Assembly: GCA_005765155.1 (NCBI GenBank)
Contig: VCCP01000007.1
Location: 1,443,501 to 1,507,500, forward strand
Origin: Zelopaecilomyces penicillatus
Lineage: Eukaryota; Ascomycota; Sordariomycetes; Hypocreales; Pseudodiploosporaceae
DNA: 64,000 nucleotides
Direction: 5' to 3'
Position 1 is the stretch's first letter. Every line of letters begins with the position of its first letter. The notes under the pieces were generated by a model. The model ran no database searches. It worked only from the letters and a program-made list of their open reading frames with translations, and was not told the DNA's origin. A program made the translations under genes and the position numbers. Below, piece after piece: positions 47,701-58,744 of this stretch.

Positions 47701-48878
47701 TTGTTCTCTTGTTGTTGAGGTTGATATTTGTGCTGTAGCTTCTGAATGATGTTCTCAAATTTGTCTCTTTCGCCCTGAACTGTATCCAGCTGTTTCAGTT
47801 TGTCTCGGTCCTCGATCCGCTTTCGTTCTAGCACTTTTAGCTTTGCTTTGAGGTCATCAATCTCCCGACTAGCTGCAGTACTCCCCGCTGTACGTGATGA
47901 GCTCGTTATAGCAGACGTCCTCCTTAAAGGGGGTGTCGTAGAAGCCGCAGGTGCGGATGCAGCGACAATCCTCTCCAGCTTGTTTGCCCTGCCTATCGCC
48001 GGGCTTGTGGGTTGCGGCGCCAAAATTTCTTCATCGCTCTTCATGGGAGAGATGATGACACTATCGTCATCCTTGTCCGTGGCGTCAGTCTCTCGACCTG
48101 TTTGGGAGTCGGTAGAATGTCGTCGGCCAGAGCTGGGTCGCATGAGCGGCTTAGACCCAACAAGTGAAAGCCGCCCGCTCGAGGTCCTTGCCGGTATCGC
48201 ACCGGGTCGTGAAGTGACAGAAGATATCGAAGATTGCCGTGCAGTTCGTGGAGCAGGGGGTGCAGGTGGCCCCATGGAGCTTCGTGGTCCCGAGATGCTA
48301 GCACGAGGTCTGGCTCCTGCTGAAGGCACTCGGCCATTAGATGGTGTGCCTGTTCTAGAGACTGAAGCACTCGAAGGGCCACTCAGTTGTTTAGAGGGGG
48401 ACTTTGTTGGAGACTTGTTTCGTGGTCAGTAAAGAACACATCATCATGCCCTGTGGTAGACAAGGTTCAAAGTGCTTACCCTCGCGATGCTCGATGGACG
48501 GGGTGCCTTGGCTCCAGGGCTCGGGCTAGGAGCATTTAAGCTCATCCGCTTGTTCAGGCCAGTGTCGACTCCAATGGAGGGTCTACCCATGCCTGGATGG
48601 AAGCTGCTTGGTCTCGACGGCTTTCGAGCAGGAGCTGGTTTGGCTGCCGGAGGCTGGGCGATGATTGTGGCCATGATAGGTTTCACAAACATGCCGTACC
48701 CCATGGGACAGTCAAAATACCTTTCACCCTGAACACTGCCATCGTTCTTCCCCGTCTTCTCATCAAGCTCGACTCCGATCCAGTCTCCCACCTGGAAGTT
48801 CGTTTGGCCTGCAAACCGAACAGTGGCTCTACGGCCATCGCTGAGCTGGACCGTCTGGCCAGCTTTAAAGTCCGGCAT
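44769..48878 (-). CDS. Dynactin large subunit p150-Glued
   Basis: Links dynein to microtubules (ro-3 in Neurospora, nudM in Aspergillus). Two exons: 48878-48480 and 48413-44769 (66-nt intron), giving 1,347 aa, near the usual fungal size. The N-terminal CAP-Gly domain (residues ~1-65) has GDWIGVELDE and the EB1/tubulin-binding GKNDGS motif, then RYFDCPMGYGMFV. A Ser/Pro/Arg-rich basic linker (~70-300) follows and is probably microtubule-binding. Long coiled coils come next (about 310-670), rich in ELE/LKE heptads, then a more globular stretch (LLRFRRLAFKANLLNSFI, DLHMRSLVVQSHLDSATVAFN). A second coiled coil (~1020-1160) and a C-terminal tail with WHESVKRKTEVLR complete it. The intron joins the linker as IARSPTKSPSKQ. 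Start is the first in-frame ATG (MPDFKAGQ). Confidence 0.94.
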
Positions 48879-49650
48879 TATGGGCAATCGAGGGGGCGGT
48901 GTCGCATCGTGACGCGCAGAGTGGCTTTCTTTGGGCGGTGCAGTGAATTGGAGTTTACGAACGGTCTTCTGGTACAGACGCGGTCGGACATGTAATGGAT
49001 TGAAGTCATGTACTTGTGCCTAGCTATAGCTAGAGACCCTGTTAGCACTGTGTGTCCTTGTGGTGCACCAGCCAAATACTGTACGCTGGTACTGCTAATA
49101 ACCGTGTCAATACAGCGGTAACGCGCTACGATAAATGGAACCCTACCTTACAGAGCATTGACTCCCCCCACCCCCGTCCCCCTTTAGGCCCTGTAGCCCC
49201 CAAGGTGCCGTAGCCCAACGCCAGAAGATGGATGTGGTGCCTTACAGACAAGGCATAAGTCAGCTTTGCCAGCTTTGCCAGCTTGCAGTTCCCGATTAGG
49301 AAGATGAAAGTAATTACAGGCAGGCTTACAGTGTGAGTAGTCAGTCTCGCAACTTCATCCACCTCCTAAAACACCTCGATCTGTACAGGATTGGTCTCAA
49401 CCATGTCATCACCACATAGGCAGGCCATTGCTCACCTAATTTAGCGAAATCGACGTCCCAGTTACCAAGCACCTCTCCATAGCCTGGAATGCACAGGTAT
49501 TCTTTCCTTAAATTTCGAAACGCCAGCTATATGCAAACCTATGGCCTCATGAAACCTCCCATCCATTCAAACACCAAGCCGGGATCGATTTGTCTTCGAC
49601 GGCATATGTGATACAGTCTACATGGAGCCTTGAATTTGCCCCGTTGTGCC
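48879..49650. other. Dynactin promoter and HMG gene 3' region
   Basis: 772 bp. It contains an imperfect CTTTGCCAG tandem (about 49262-49282). No gene recognised. Confidence 0.55.
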
Positions 49651-51905
49651 TCAATCCAGCCTCCAATTCTGAGGCACTTCCTCTCGGAAGGTTCCCTCTC
49701 TCATCCATTCCATAACCTCAAACGCCATCCTGCGCTCTGTAGCCTCATCTAGGCCCTTGTTTGTAGCGACTCTGACGACAATCAGCCCCATCTGTCTCGA
49801 GAATTCCACTGTTCCGAAGTTGTTGATCTCATCCTCCTCGCTTGGCTTCACATATACAATCAGATCAGGACAGACAGTGCCTCTCCAGAGGCTGGCCATC
49901 CATTGCCAGTGATCAATAGGACCATACATGTCCGCAATGGGCGTGGTACAGGCGAACTTGTCTGCCAAGGTCAGACTGAAGCCTTCTCTTATTAATGCGA
50001 CATGAATCGAGTCCGCAAGTGCTGAGTTGGCTTTGTCTTTGGGCGGCTTGTGTGTCTCTGCACTCCGACTGCGGATGACGTCTTCATGCGTGCTTTGATT
50101 CTCTGTCGCATAGCTTCCCTCGCCACCAGCAATGTGTCGAGTTATTTGCTTTGACTTTTCCTGCCAGGAGAGAACAGTCTGAAGATAAGATGAAAAGAGG
50201 CCTTCTGTTTCGGCTGAGCGCGTACCCATGCTTTGAGAGGTTGTTTCGTTTCTCTGGCGGGCCATGTCGAGGTAACTGTATTCGTTGGTCCAAACCTTAA
50301 GCGTGACCTCTCTGCACGCTCTTAAACCTTTCTCGATGGCATTTCCAGCGTCTCGCAGCATCCCTGCTATGGGGCCTTCAATGGCAATAAATGGACCTCG
50401 GTTTCCAGCCACTGGGTTCTCATGTCCATGTGGCGGGACCGGTCGACATATCCTAGCCAAGACAGCAAGCTTTCTCCTGAAGGGAATTGACATAATCTCT
50501 GTTTCCAGATTGGTTCCCTCCCACCCCCTGGCACGAGACTCGCCTGATGAAGAGCTACCACTCTCTGGAACAGATATACTCAAATATCGATCATCCACCA
50601 GCGTGGGTCGCAATGGGGACGGCGGGATTGTAGCCTGGAGTGGAGGTAGGCGGAGGGTTTCATCAAACTCATCTTTCCGAGCAGAGCGTTCGTCATGATC
50701 ACTCCATGTCCACGACGTTGTTGGTCGAGTTAGTGCCGGCATTGGGTAGCTCTGCGACCTGGGTAATGTCTCAAGCGCTGGCAAAGGCATAGTGACATAA
50801 CGATTTAATTGCCGTGTTGGTCTTGCTTCCGTTGCATTTCGCATGGCATCTTCCACGTTACCCCCACCTCCATATGCAATTTGTGATCCCTTGGCGATCT
50901 GGTAGGCGCCACTGCCATCAGTACGAAGTCGTTTTGGATCCGGCGATGTGGACTCATTATCCACGGGACTTCCAAAGGGAGGTGGCTGATTTCTGAACGG
51001 CAAGGCGTTCAAAGGTGGCGAAATATCGATACTTGCTCGGCGTGGAGTATCTGTGTTCAATCTCGGCAGATTTGGCCGGCCGTGAAGGCTTACGTCGATC
51101 ATCGTCATTGCTGCCGATGTAGCAAATGGGGTAGAAGGTGTTCGTGGGGTAGCAATATACCGGCCATTACACTTTGCGCACCGTCCTTGCTCTTCCGCTG
51201 GCGATGAACCTGGCCAGTGTGCCTGGGTCTTGGCGCCTCGTCGGGGTTGGTATCGATAATTGGGATACTGATGTTGATGGCGCTGTTTCTCTTCCTCGGC
51301 GAGTTTCTTCCATGTCTCTTTGACCTCGCCTACTTCATTTTTCCACCTCTCACCAATGATCTTGGAAATTTCTGGATTAGAAAGCTTCGGGTTATCGGCT
51401 GTCACCTGGGATTGGTGATGTTGGCGATAGAGTATGAACGCTGCAACGGCACTCGTCAGCCTAAGGGCTCCTGAACATATGATCAAGTTTTGCCCGAAGC
51501 CGGAACTTGGAGTGTGCCAGTTACGATGACTTCAATGAGGAGGCAGCCCTCGTCAGTATATTGTGTTGGGGAAGGCATCTACTCACCATTCCGAGGCCGA
51601 GGGATCTTGGGTGCAGGTGTACATAAACAGATCATATCCTGAGTCCCCTCAGGCTTCATGATGTACGACGACTCGGCTCTCATATGATCGAAGAAGCCAT
51701 GGCCTGTGCTGTTAGGTCTGCTAGTAGAGGAAGAGGCTCGTTTCCTCGTCATACCGCTACCGCTTGATCTTGAAGCAGGTGGGTGACTGGAGGGCCCAAA
51801 TGCAGGTTCTGGGCTGTTGCTCCGGGCCAACTCGTTGAGTTTCATGCGATGATGAATTGGAGCAATATTCATGTGCCGAGGTGTCAGGGAAATAACTTGT
51901 GCCAT
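49651..51905 (-). CDS. HMG-box transcription factor (MATA_HMG type)
   Basis: Two exons: 51905-51587 and 51440-49651 (146-nt intron), giving 702 aa. A single sequence-specific HMG box spans about residues 100-175: PKIPRPRNAFILYRQHH, NPKLSNPEISKIIGERW, EEEKQRHQHQYPNYRYQPRR. Its IPRPxNAFILYR...YPxYRYxPRR frame is the form found in mating-type HMG proteins and Ste11-like regulators, but no mating locus is next to it. The intron interrupts the box at the conserved Ala codon of RNAFI. A CxxC pair (RCAKCNGRY) follows the box. The middle is Pro/Ser-rich and disordered. The C-terminal ~115 residues (from SALADSIHVALIREGFSLTL to EVPQNWRLD) look like a separate folded domain I do not recognise. Confidence 0.9.
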
Positions 51906-53584
51906 TTTGGCACGAGTGCAAACGGAGAAAGGGAAATGTGCTGAATGGAAATCATAAAACTACGGGCCCGGTTTCCCTTTTCCCCCCCTGGTTCGAAGTG
52001 GGCGGAACACTTGTCTATTGTTTCGTTTTATTACTGTGATCAGTGAAAACGAAAAAAATGGACTTGGAGGTTGAGGTACAAGTTCAAGAACAGAGACCCG
52101 GGAGCTCAAATTAAGCTCAGATCATGGCAGTCGCAATACAAATGAGTTGGGAGGAAGGAGAGTCGCCCCGAGGAGAGACGCCTTTGTGGCTTTTGCAATG
52201 CTTGGCGAGAGATGCCATTCACATGGTCTTCCTCTCAGCAATAAAAGGAAGACAATGCCTCGTCAAACTAGGGCCTATGTTGGGTGCGTGCGAGTCGGTG
52301 CCTCTCTCTAGTTCATCACCCGGACAAGTTGCCTCTGAAACTTAGATGAGTGGGCACTCCCTCCATGTCTCAGGAATCCGTCTTGAGTTCCTACTAAGAG
52401 TCGATAGCCAAAAAAGAGCACCTTGAGAAGCGGAGACAGGCAATGGGCGCCTGGATTGAAGAAACATTCTTTGTCTGCATTAATGGGGCGTTTGTAAACA
52501 TTCTTGTTTCTTTACCTCGAGGGCTCCGTGCCAGTTACAAGTGGGAGATGAACGAGTACATGGGATGACGCTTACGAGTAAAGAAACACAGAGGGAAGCC
52601 GAAACTGGGACGGACGGATGGGTGAGAAAGAAAACAAGACAAGGCCCAGTCGTCTCATACAATACCCAACACAAACGCCCATCCCGAGTGCAGACAGACA
52701 GAGACTCTCGCCCCATGAACGCACTGCCCCAAAAAAATAACAAGCAGCGTGGCAATGCCTCCGGGCTCCGCCCCCTCCCCATGCTTCTCTGCAAGAGATC
52801 CATGAAGGAAGTTCCACGGACGAACCGAAGGATGCCATTGCCCGGCATTAAGCCTCCCCAAGGGGGCAAGGTTCCCGCTTCCTCCGCCCTGCTGGTCCAA
52901 CCTTGCTCACGGACGGACAATGCCCGCCCATCGGAATGCTCCGCCAGTCTTGTCTGGAATGCCCGCTGGTGAGACAAAGACGCTTTAGTACACGGTGTCG
53001 TGCTTCTGTCATGCTTGCTCTCTATCTCTGCTTTTTCTTTTTTCCCAGCTAGATGAGCCTCCTCACAACTAGAGCTGAGTCGGGATCTGCCTTTACACGT
53101 GATGGTTCGTTGCGCGTTTCATACTTTTGACGGTTTTGTTTCATTTGTCATACCGGGAGAGGTAAAGTAAACAAATAAACAACTGCGTAAGGGTACGTAG
53201 GTGGTCATGGCGTCGCCTCCCGTTCACAAGATCCCTGGGGTGGTCTCCCGATCTACATGTTTTGATTGTCTCATCTGGTTACTCAGTTGTGTGGTGGGTG
53301 ATGAACGATGAAGGGAGAGCAAGATGCGAGATGTAGAAATGCATGGCAATTTTGCATATCTCGTGGGCAGAGACAACGTGTCAACCCCCGCCTACTATCG
53401 ACTCCAATTCCATAAGCTCTAGGCTACCTGACCAAGTGAATTTTCCTTACAAAAACAGCATCTGAACTTTCTAATATTGGAGAAAAGTTCATGTTTGATA
53501 AATTAAAACATGTTGTCATGCTTCCTGACGCCATACCGTCCCCAAGTCATATCTATGACTACTTCGCTTCAGCTCCTTGCACAA
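51906..53584. other. Intergenic between HMG gene promoter and RVB1 3' end
   Basis: 1.68 kb. Overlapping frames on both strands around 52480-52980 reach 165 codons but show no family motifs and look like chance frames in GC-balanced DNA. No gene supported. Confidence 0.5.
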
Positions 53585-55185
53585 TTACAATAGGTAGCCG
53601 CGTCCAGCCTCACTGTTCAAGAGCGCGGCACTACGTCGAGCATCGAGAAACAGCTCCTCGCACTCTGATACATCCTGGACATCAATTTGAGAGCGGCCGC
53701 TTGCCTTGGCAAGGATGCTATTGGTTTTTTTTAGTTAGTCAGTTTTCTACAAACAAGGTTTCTTTCCTCTTCTGTTTCCACGCAGAGGACGATGGAGCTC
53801 AACTTACCTTGCAGGGGTCAGGAGCTGGAGGCAATATCTCAAGCTGATACGCACTCCGTGTTCGGCAATCTTGTCGATGGCGGCGTCGGTGATAGATACA
53901 CCCTCGGTCGTCACTCGTATCCGCACAATCTTCTTGATCTCATCGGCTTCGTAAGGGGACGTTGGGATGATGAGGAGGCGGGCGAGGAAATCAGGTGGGA
54001 TGCCATGAGCGGCCACAACATCGTCAGTACCTCGAATTTTACACATGCCACGGTTTGATGCTAGAATCACGATGGGCGCGATAGGTGATTCAAGAGCCCT
54101 ATTGAGATAGGTGAAGCACTCAATATCGAGCATATGGGCCTGTGGGTCCAAACTGTAAGCCTGCCTTGACATGCAGAATCCAAATGGGGTCAACTTACCT
54201 CGTCAATGAACAAGACTCCAGGGACCAGCTCAGCCACACCTTGATCAATGTACTTGCTGACAACCTTGTTGATCTCTGCCCTTAACTTCTCTGTGATCTC
54301 TGTCATTTTCGGCTTCATGAGCTGACCCATCATGCTCATGATATCCTGCCCACCCTGAGGTCGCGCATTTGCCACATCCAGATCATGAAGTGTGACGTCT
54401 TGTACAATCTCCTTCTTCTTATGAACCTCTCCCTTAGGGATGGGAACATATTCCTCCGCCTCGAGGTCAAATTCGGTCGCATAGGCATCAGATCGTCCTA
54501 CTCGCTTGCACGCGCCAGTGTTCGCCTCGATATAGACAACGTCACCCACGGTAACTCGCTCCTTTTGAATTGCTTCGTAAATGCTTGGGTCCAGCCGAAG
54601 CTTCTTCTGTCCCTTGGCGCTTTTCAGTCCAATCAATAGCGTACTGATTGTCTTGCCGTAGCCTCCCAATGGGTTCTCGGCCTCCTCAGGTGTAAGCTCG
54701 GTGACTTCTCCCTCGTAAACCTCCTTGGTTTCCCGAACTTTGAGCCCGATGGCTCTTCGAAAGTTCTCCATGAGCATTTCGGTCTTCTTGACCTCCGCTG
54801 AGTAGATCTCGCTGCCCACAATGGGGCAAAATGGAATCTTAGTTCCCAGCTCCTGGCTGACGGCGAGCGCCAGGGCTGTCTTTCCAGTCCCGGGTCCACC
54901 AGCAAGCAAAACACCACGGCCAGCCATTTTGTGAGCTCGAATCAGATCCACTACGACACCGCATGACTAGATAACAGCAGCTTGTCAGCGCCAAGTTCAA
55001 GTTGAAGTGGTAGGGGTTCACTAGCAAACAACATCGCTTACCTCTCGAGCAGGCACCTGCCCTACAAAACCGCCAGCCTGCGTATCAGCAAAGCCATCTG
55101 ATTTCAACCCTAGTCCCTTGATATGCGTATGGGCAGCTGTGCGATTGTCGCGTTTGTTGCCCTTCACTTCGCTGATCTGCACCAT
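53585..55185 (-). CDS. RVB1: RuvB-like AAA+ ATPase 1 (pontin)
   Basis: Nuclear hexameric ATPase of the INO80, SWR1 and R2TP complexes. Four exons: 55185-55042, 54966-54199, 54139-53808, 53717-53585 (introns 75, 59 and 90 nt), giving 458 aa against ~456 in animals. It starts MVQISEVKGNKRDNRTAAHTH. Walker A GGPGTGKT is at residues 71-78, followed by the RuvBL domain II insertion (GLKSAKGQKKLRLDPSIYEA, GDVVYIEANTGACKRVGR). Walker B LFIDEAHMLD begins at about 300. Sensor segments are VILASNRGMCKIRG and PPDFLARLLII. The last small exon gives SILAKASGRSQID...VSECEELFLDARRSA. An intron lies inside the Walker B codons (FIDE/AHML), where the usual Val is replaced by Ala. Confidence 0.96.
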
Positions 55186-55499
55186 CTTGGCGGCGCCGTA
55201 AGAGACCCCAATTCGTGAAAGAAAAGTTGTTTTGATTCGTAGATGATCGGCGCAGCAGATTGTGTCGTTTTATCGCATTGACCGTGGCGTAGTAGAATGT
55301 TGTGGTTGCAAGATGGAGAATCTAGAAATTTGCGATTTTCAGTCTCAAGCCCACAACAGCTAGAGCCATCCTGCAAGGCCGTCGCGACCTGCTCCCTCTG
55401 CAAGCTCTTTGGAGGTCACGTGGTCTCGTGACATCCATTGGCTTGCTTGCACACCTGTGAACCGCTCAATATTGGGCGATTTGTGTCGACAATTTTCAT
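55186..55499. promoter_or_regulatory. Spacer between RVB1 start and tRNA-Arg
   Basis: Divergent upstream region of RVB1 ending at the tRNA gene. No specific element recognised. Confidence 0.5.
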
Positions 55500-55571
55500 G
55501 GTCTCGTGGCGCAATGGTCGCGCGTTGCTTTCCGGTGGCAAAGGTTCCAGGTTCGAGCCCTGGCGGGATCG
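55500..55571 (+). tRNA. tRNA-Arg (anticodon CCG)
   Basis: A 72-nt cloverleaf without intron. The acceptor stem is GGTCTCG pairing with CGGGATC, with discriminator G. The D arm is GCGC/GCGC around AATGGTC. The anticodon stem TTGCT/GGCAA closes loop TTCCGGT with CCG at the anticodon position. The T arm is CCAGG-TTCGAGC-CCTGG. Internal promoter boxes are present (TGGCGCAATGG as A box; GGTTCGAGCCC as B box). T-rich runs follow within 20 nt (CTTTTTGTTTT), suiting RNA polymerase III termination. It reads arginine CGG codons. Confidence 0.92.
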
Positions 55572-56101
55572 GTGCATTTAGCTTTTTGTTTTACCCTTCT
55601 AGGTAGCTGTCAGGCCAGTCAGTTGATGCAAATGTTGCTTCGAGCAGACCCGATCGATCACATTACAAGAGCCACATGTATGATTGTAATTGATAAATGT
55701 TGAATGCGATATTGATACGGTGAATTTTTTTATCAAATACACAGCTACTTACCAATCAATCTATACAGGTTCCAGGGCCAAATGGATAAATAGATGGGTG
55801 AATTTAGGTAGTTGTAGTGTCGAATCTGGAACTTCCTCATTATAATTCGTTTTCAAAAGGCAACAAACAAGGAAGGCGGCTGTAGCATTGTCCCTTGCCA
55901 GCCACTTGCAGTCAGCTTTTCTTGGAGAACTAGCTCTGGTCAAACTTACGCAGTCAACGCTCTCATCATCCGCATCAATCTGTCCAAATCATCCTTATTA
56001 GGCCTATCACGTCGTCTACAGCAATTATCATAACGTACCCTAGACTGGGCATCGCCAAGCAGGAAACCGTCTTAACGCTCGTAGAAGCACAAACAGCAAC
56101 A
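55572..56101. other. Spacer between two tRNA genes
   Basis: 530 bp with no gene recognised, moderately AT-rich. Confidence 0.55.
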
Positions 56102-56205
56102 TCCTCTGTGGCGCAATTGGCTAGCGCGTCTGACTGTTAAACATCTCGAAGCAAATTTCAGAGGTTGCAATCAGGAGGTTGGAAGTTCAAGCCTTCCCGG
56201 AGGAG
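56102..56205 (+). tRNA. tRNA-Asn (anticodon GTT) with ~30-nt intron
   Basis: Acceptor stem TCCTCTG pairs fully with CGGAGGA, discriminator G. The D arm is GCGC/GCGC. The anticodon stem TCTGA/TCAGG closes loop CTGTTAA; the anticodon GTT is at 56136-56138. An intron of about 30 nt (56140-56169, boundaries may slide by one or two bases) sits at the canonical position after base 37. The T arm is GGAAG-TTCAAGC-CTTCC. The mature 5' base is U paired with A72, which is unusual because most tRNAs start with G. Confidence 0.88.
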
Positions 56206-57271
56206 AAGAAGTGGTTATGTTTCTTTTTTTGGAGTGGGACTTTTGTGGCCTCGACCCACGACAATGTCACGATAGCGACCAGGGTTTGCATGCCTAGCCA
56301 AGTTTTGAGAGACTGGAGTTTGAAGCCTCAGATTTGATTTTTATGGGGCTGTTGACAATTTCCTTTGCCTCTTTGCATGTATATGGTATTAATGTAATTG
56401 CACGATATTTGTGTGTTTAACTGACAATCCCAGTTGGCTCGAGTTAGTATGCTCAATGAGGAAACTTCACATTGTGTGGGTATTCATCCTATTTATGTAG
56501 GAAAGAGAAACTTTAATATTCTTCTTATAAAAGGTAGCTTTGATACTAATTATGATGGGTAGATTTTGTGGCGATTGTTGTCTTGAACGCTCGCAACGTA
56601 ACACTAACTCATACCAGGAGTGTAAGGCGCAGAATATAACCCAAAACCGGTTGAGCCCAATTCCACCCCCCTTTCTCATCTGAGAGGCACCTTTACTAAT
56701 TAGATATGCAAAAAAGGTAAGTGAAGATAGTGTTTTTAGTTAGGCATTACGCAGATTAAGAGCCCATCGAAATACTACATATAAAACCCAATACCAAATC
56801 CCATTCATTATCAATCCTATTTAGGCGAGAGTTATAACAAACATTCCTGAAGACGTAAGACCAGGAATTAGGATACTGTCAACTCCATCTGACTTTTCTG
56901 GATAATCGGTGTGGCAACAGTCTAAACAAGCACCTTAAGATAGCAACATGATTACCCTTTGCATGTCTGTGAGCTGTTGGACAGCACCAAACCACCAGCA
57001 TTACGCAGTTAGACGGGTGCCACTTCAGCTGACAGATGTGTTCAAATCAAACCGGCCGTGGCGAACAGCAAAAGCGGGTGCATTCCATCGATGAATCTCG
57101 TTATCGTGTGGCAATCTGGCATGGGCAGGACAAAATATTGGATGACAACCAAAGTGTTGATATAATATCTGTTTGGATATAATATCTGCGAATGACACAT
57201 ACCTCTAGCCTATATAAGACTACTATTTACTATCATATCCATGTTATGTACAACTCTTTTACCGGACATGC
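56206..57271. other. Intergenic AT-rich region
   Basis: About 1.07 kb between tRNA-Asn and the transporter stop. It is visibly AT-rich at 56340-56860. No protein, tRNA or repeat family recognised. Confidence 0.55.
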
Positions 57272-58744
57272 TCAATTATTCCGCGAGGTATCTATCAACC
57301 TGTAATTGTTGAACGTAACGGGACCATCCCGATACTCTACACCGTCTCCGTCGTCGCCAACATTCGTCAATCTTTCAATATCCTCCGGTTTGGAAACGGG
57401 CTTCCTTTTCATTAGAACAACGGTAATCGCGCTTCCCAGAATCAGTGCGCAACCCCCAAAGCTTACGAGACCCATGCTGTGATGAAAGACCCATCGATCG
57501 AAGCTGACCGCGAACAGCATATGTGTATATATCATGGAGTTGGCCCTATTGGATTTATCTGCCGCGAGCCCCGACGTCAAGAGGTACTGCATGATGAAGC
57601 CAAAAAGCCCCAGTGAGAGGAGCAGAAACCATTGCTTGACGGAAGTTGGCGGGATCCATCGCAAATGCGGCTGGCCGATATCGAGCATCGGTGCGAGTAC
57701 CAAGACGGAAGCGCAAATGACTGTGCAAGTCATGGCAAAGAAGTTGACAGAGATAAGAGGATGAGCCCGTTTTCCTATGGATCGAATGCTTGTGAATGCG
57801 CCAGCTGCCCCCAGCACGCCCAGAAGAGCCACACCAACGGCAACCAAGCGCTCCTCAGCTGTAGCTTCGTGGTCCAGTCCTGGCAGAGCTCTGCTCCCAT
57901 GTTTGGTATGTTTGTCGGTTGATGAGGTCCTCGGGGCAGTAGAACTGGAAAACAAGGAAGCTGGTTGTGCAATAAGGACAACACCGAGAAGGGCAACAAA
58001 TGTAGCGAGCTGCTCGGCCCGCGTAAACGGTTCGCGGAGTAAGAAGTAGCAAATAATGCCGGCGACTCCAGGCGCAAGAAAAGTGATGACAGTAGCGTCA
58101 GCAAGAGGGAGATACATCATGGAATACCACATCCCGTAGATGCCAAAGAACCCCGAGCAGCCTCGGGCTAGCAGAAGCCAGCGAACCTCTCTTTTCCCTA
58201 GGGGAAAGTCTGGAATGCTCATCCACCACATGTAGGAGAAACAAGCAATAGCCGTCAAGCTTTGTCTAATAAAAAGCACCTGAAAAGGATGCATGCCCTC
58301 GCCGTCAAGCTCAAGGAGCCGAGCACTCAGATTCATCGAGGCACCAAACAGCTGCGACAGGGCGACAAGTATCGAAGGCTTGTTCCGTATCCAAAACCCC
58401 TTTAACGACGACGGCGCCGCCGGGCCCACGGCGGATGGCGACGAATACCCGGACGCTGCTGGGTGATACAAGCCATACGGAACGGGCGACAACCTTGCGC
58501 TCGGAGCCGGACTCAATGAAAGACGGCGTAGCTCATCGGCCGCGACAGCCGAGTCGGCTTTAAGCCCGCCACCTCTGCTGCTGAAAGAGAGCGGCGCATG
58601 TTCATGATGCTGGTGGGATTCCGTTGTGTCTTCCTGGCCAGTCTTGTTTCGAGATGGAAGCAGGATATCTGCGCTTGTTTCGGTCGGCGGGGCGGCTTCG
58701 AAACTCGCCGCCATCCTGGCAGGATCGTGGGGTATTTGCTTCAT
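57272..58744 (-). CDS. DMT-superfamily (EamA) membrane transporter
   Basis: Intronless, about 490 aa from ATG at 58744; later in-frame ATG at 58714 (MAASFEAA) is also possible, and the open frame continues upstream to 58852. A hydrophilic N-terminus of ~130 residues is followed by two EamA repeats and about ten TM helices. Recognisable segments are FGASMNLSARLLE, FQVLFIRQSLTAIACF and ADATVITFLAPGVAGIICYFLLREPF (end of repeat 1), then LLGVLGAAGAFTSIRSIG, HPLISVNFFAMTCTV and MIYTHMLFAVSFDRWVFH (repeat 2). It resembles fungal SLC35G-type proteins with unknown substrate. A Ser/Thr-rich cytosolic loop (SSSTAPRTSSTDKHTK) separates the repeats. The C-terminal tail is short and acidic. Confidence 0.9.
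   Translation of the reverse strand: MKQIPHDPARMAASFEAAPPTETSADILLPSRNKTGQEDTTESHQHHEHAPLSFSSRGGGLKADSAVAADELRRLSLSPAPSARLSPVPYGLYHPAASGYSSPSAVGPAAPSSLKGFWIRNKPSILVALSQLFGASMNLSARLLELDGEGMHPFQVLFIRQSLTAIACFSYMWWMSIPDFPLGKREVRWLLLARGCSGFFGIYGMWYSMMYLPLADATVITFLAPGVAGIICYFLLREPFTRAEQLATFVALLGVVLIAQPASLFSSSTAPRTSSTDKHTKHGSRALPGLDHEATAEERLVAVGVALLGVLGAAGAFTSIRSIGKRAHPLISVNFFAMTCTVICASVLVLAPMLDIGQPHLRWIPPTSVKQWFLLLSLGLFGFIMQYLLTSGLAADKSNRANSMIYTHMLFAVSFDRWVFHHSMGLVSFGGCALILGSAITVVLMKRKPVSKPEDIERLTNVGDDGDGVEYRDGPVTFNNYRLIDTSRNN

Noticed and set aside
52480..52977. 165- and 143-codon frames on opposite strands
   Set aside because: Overlapping on both strands, no motifs, and no splice continuation.
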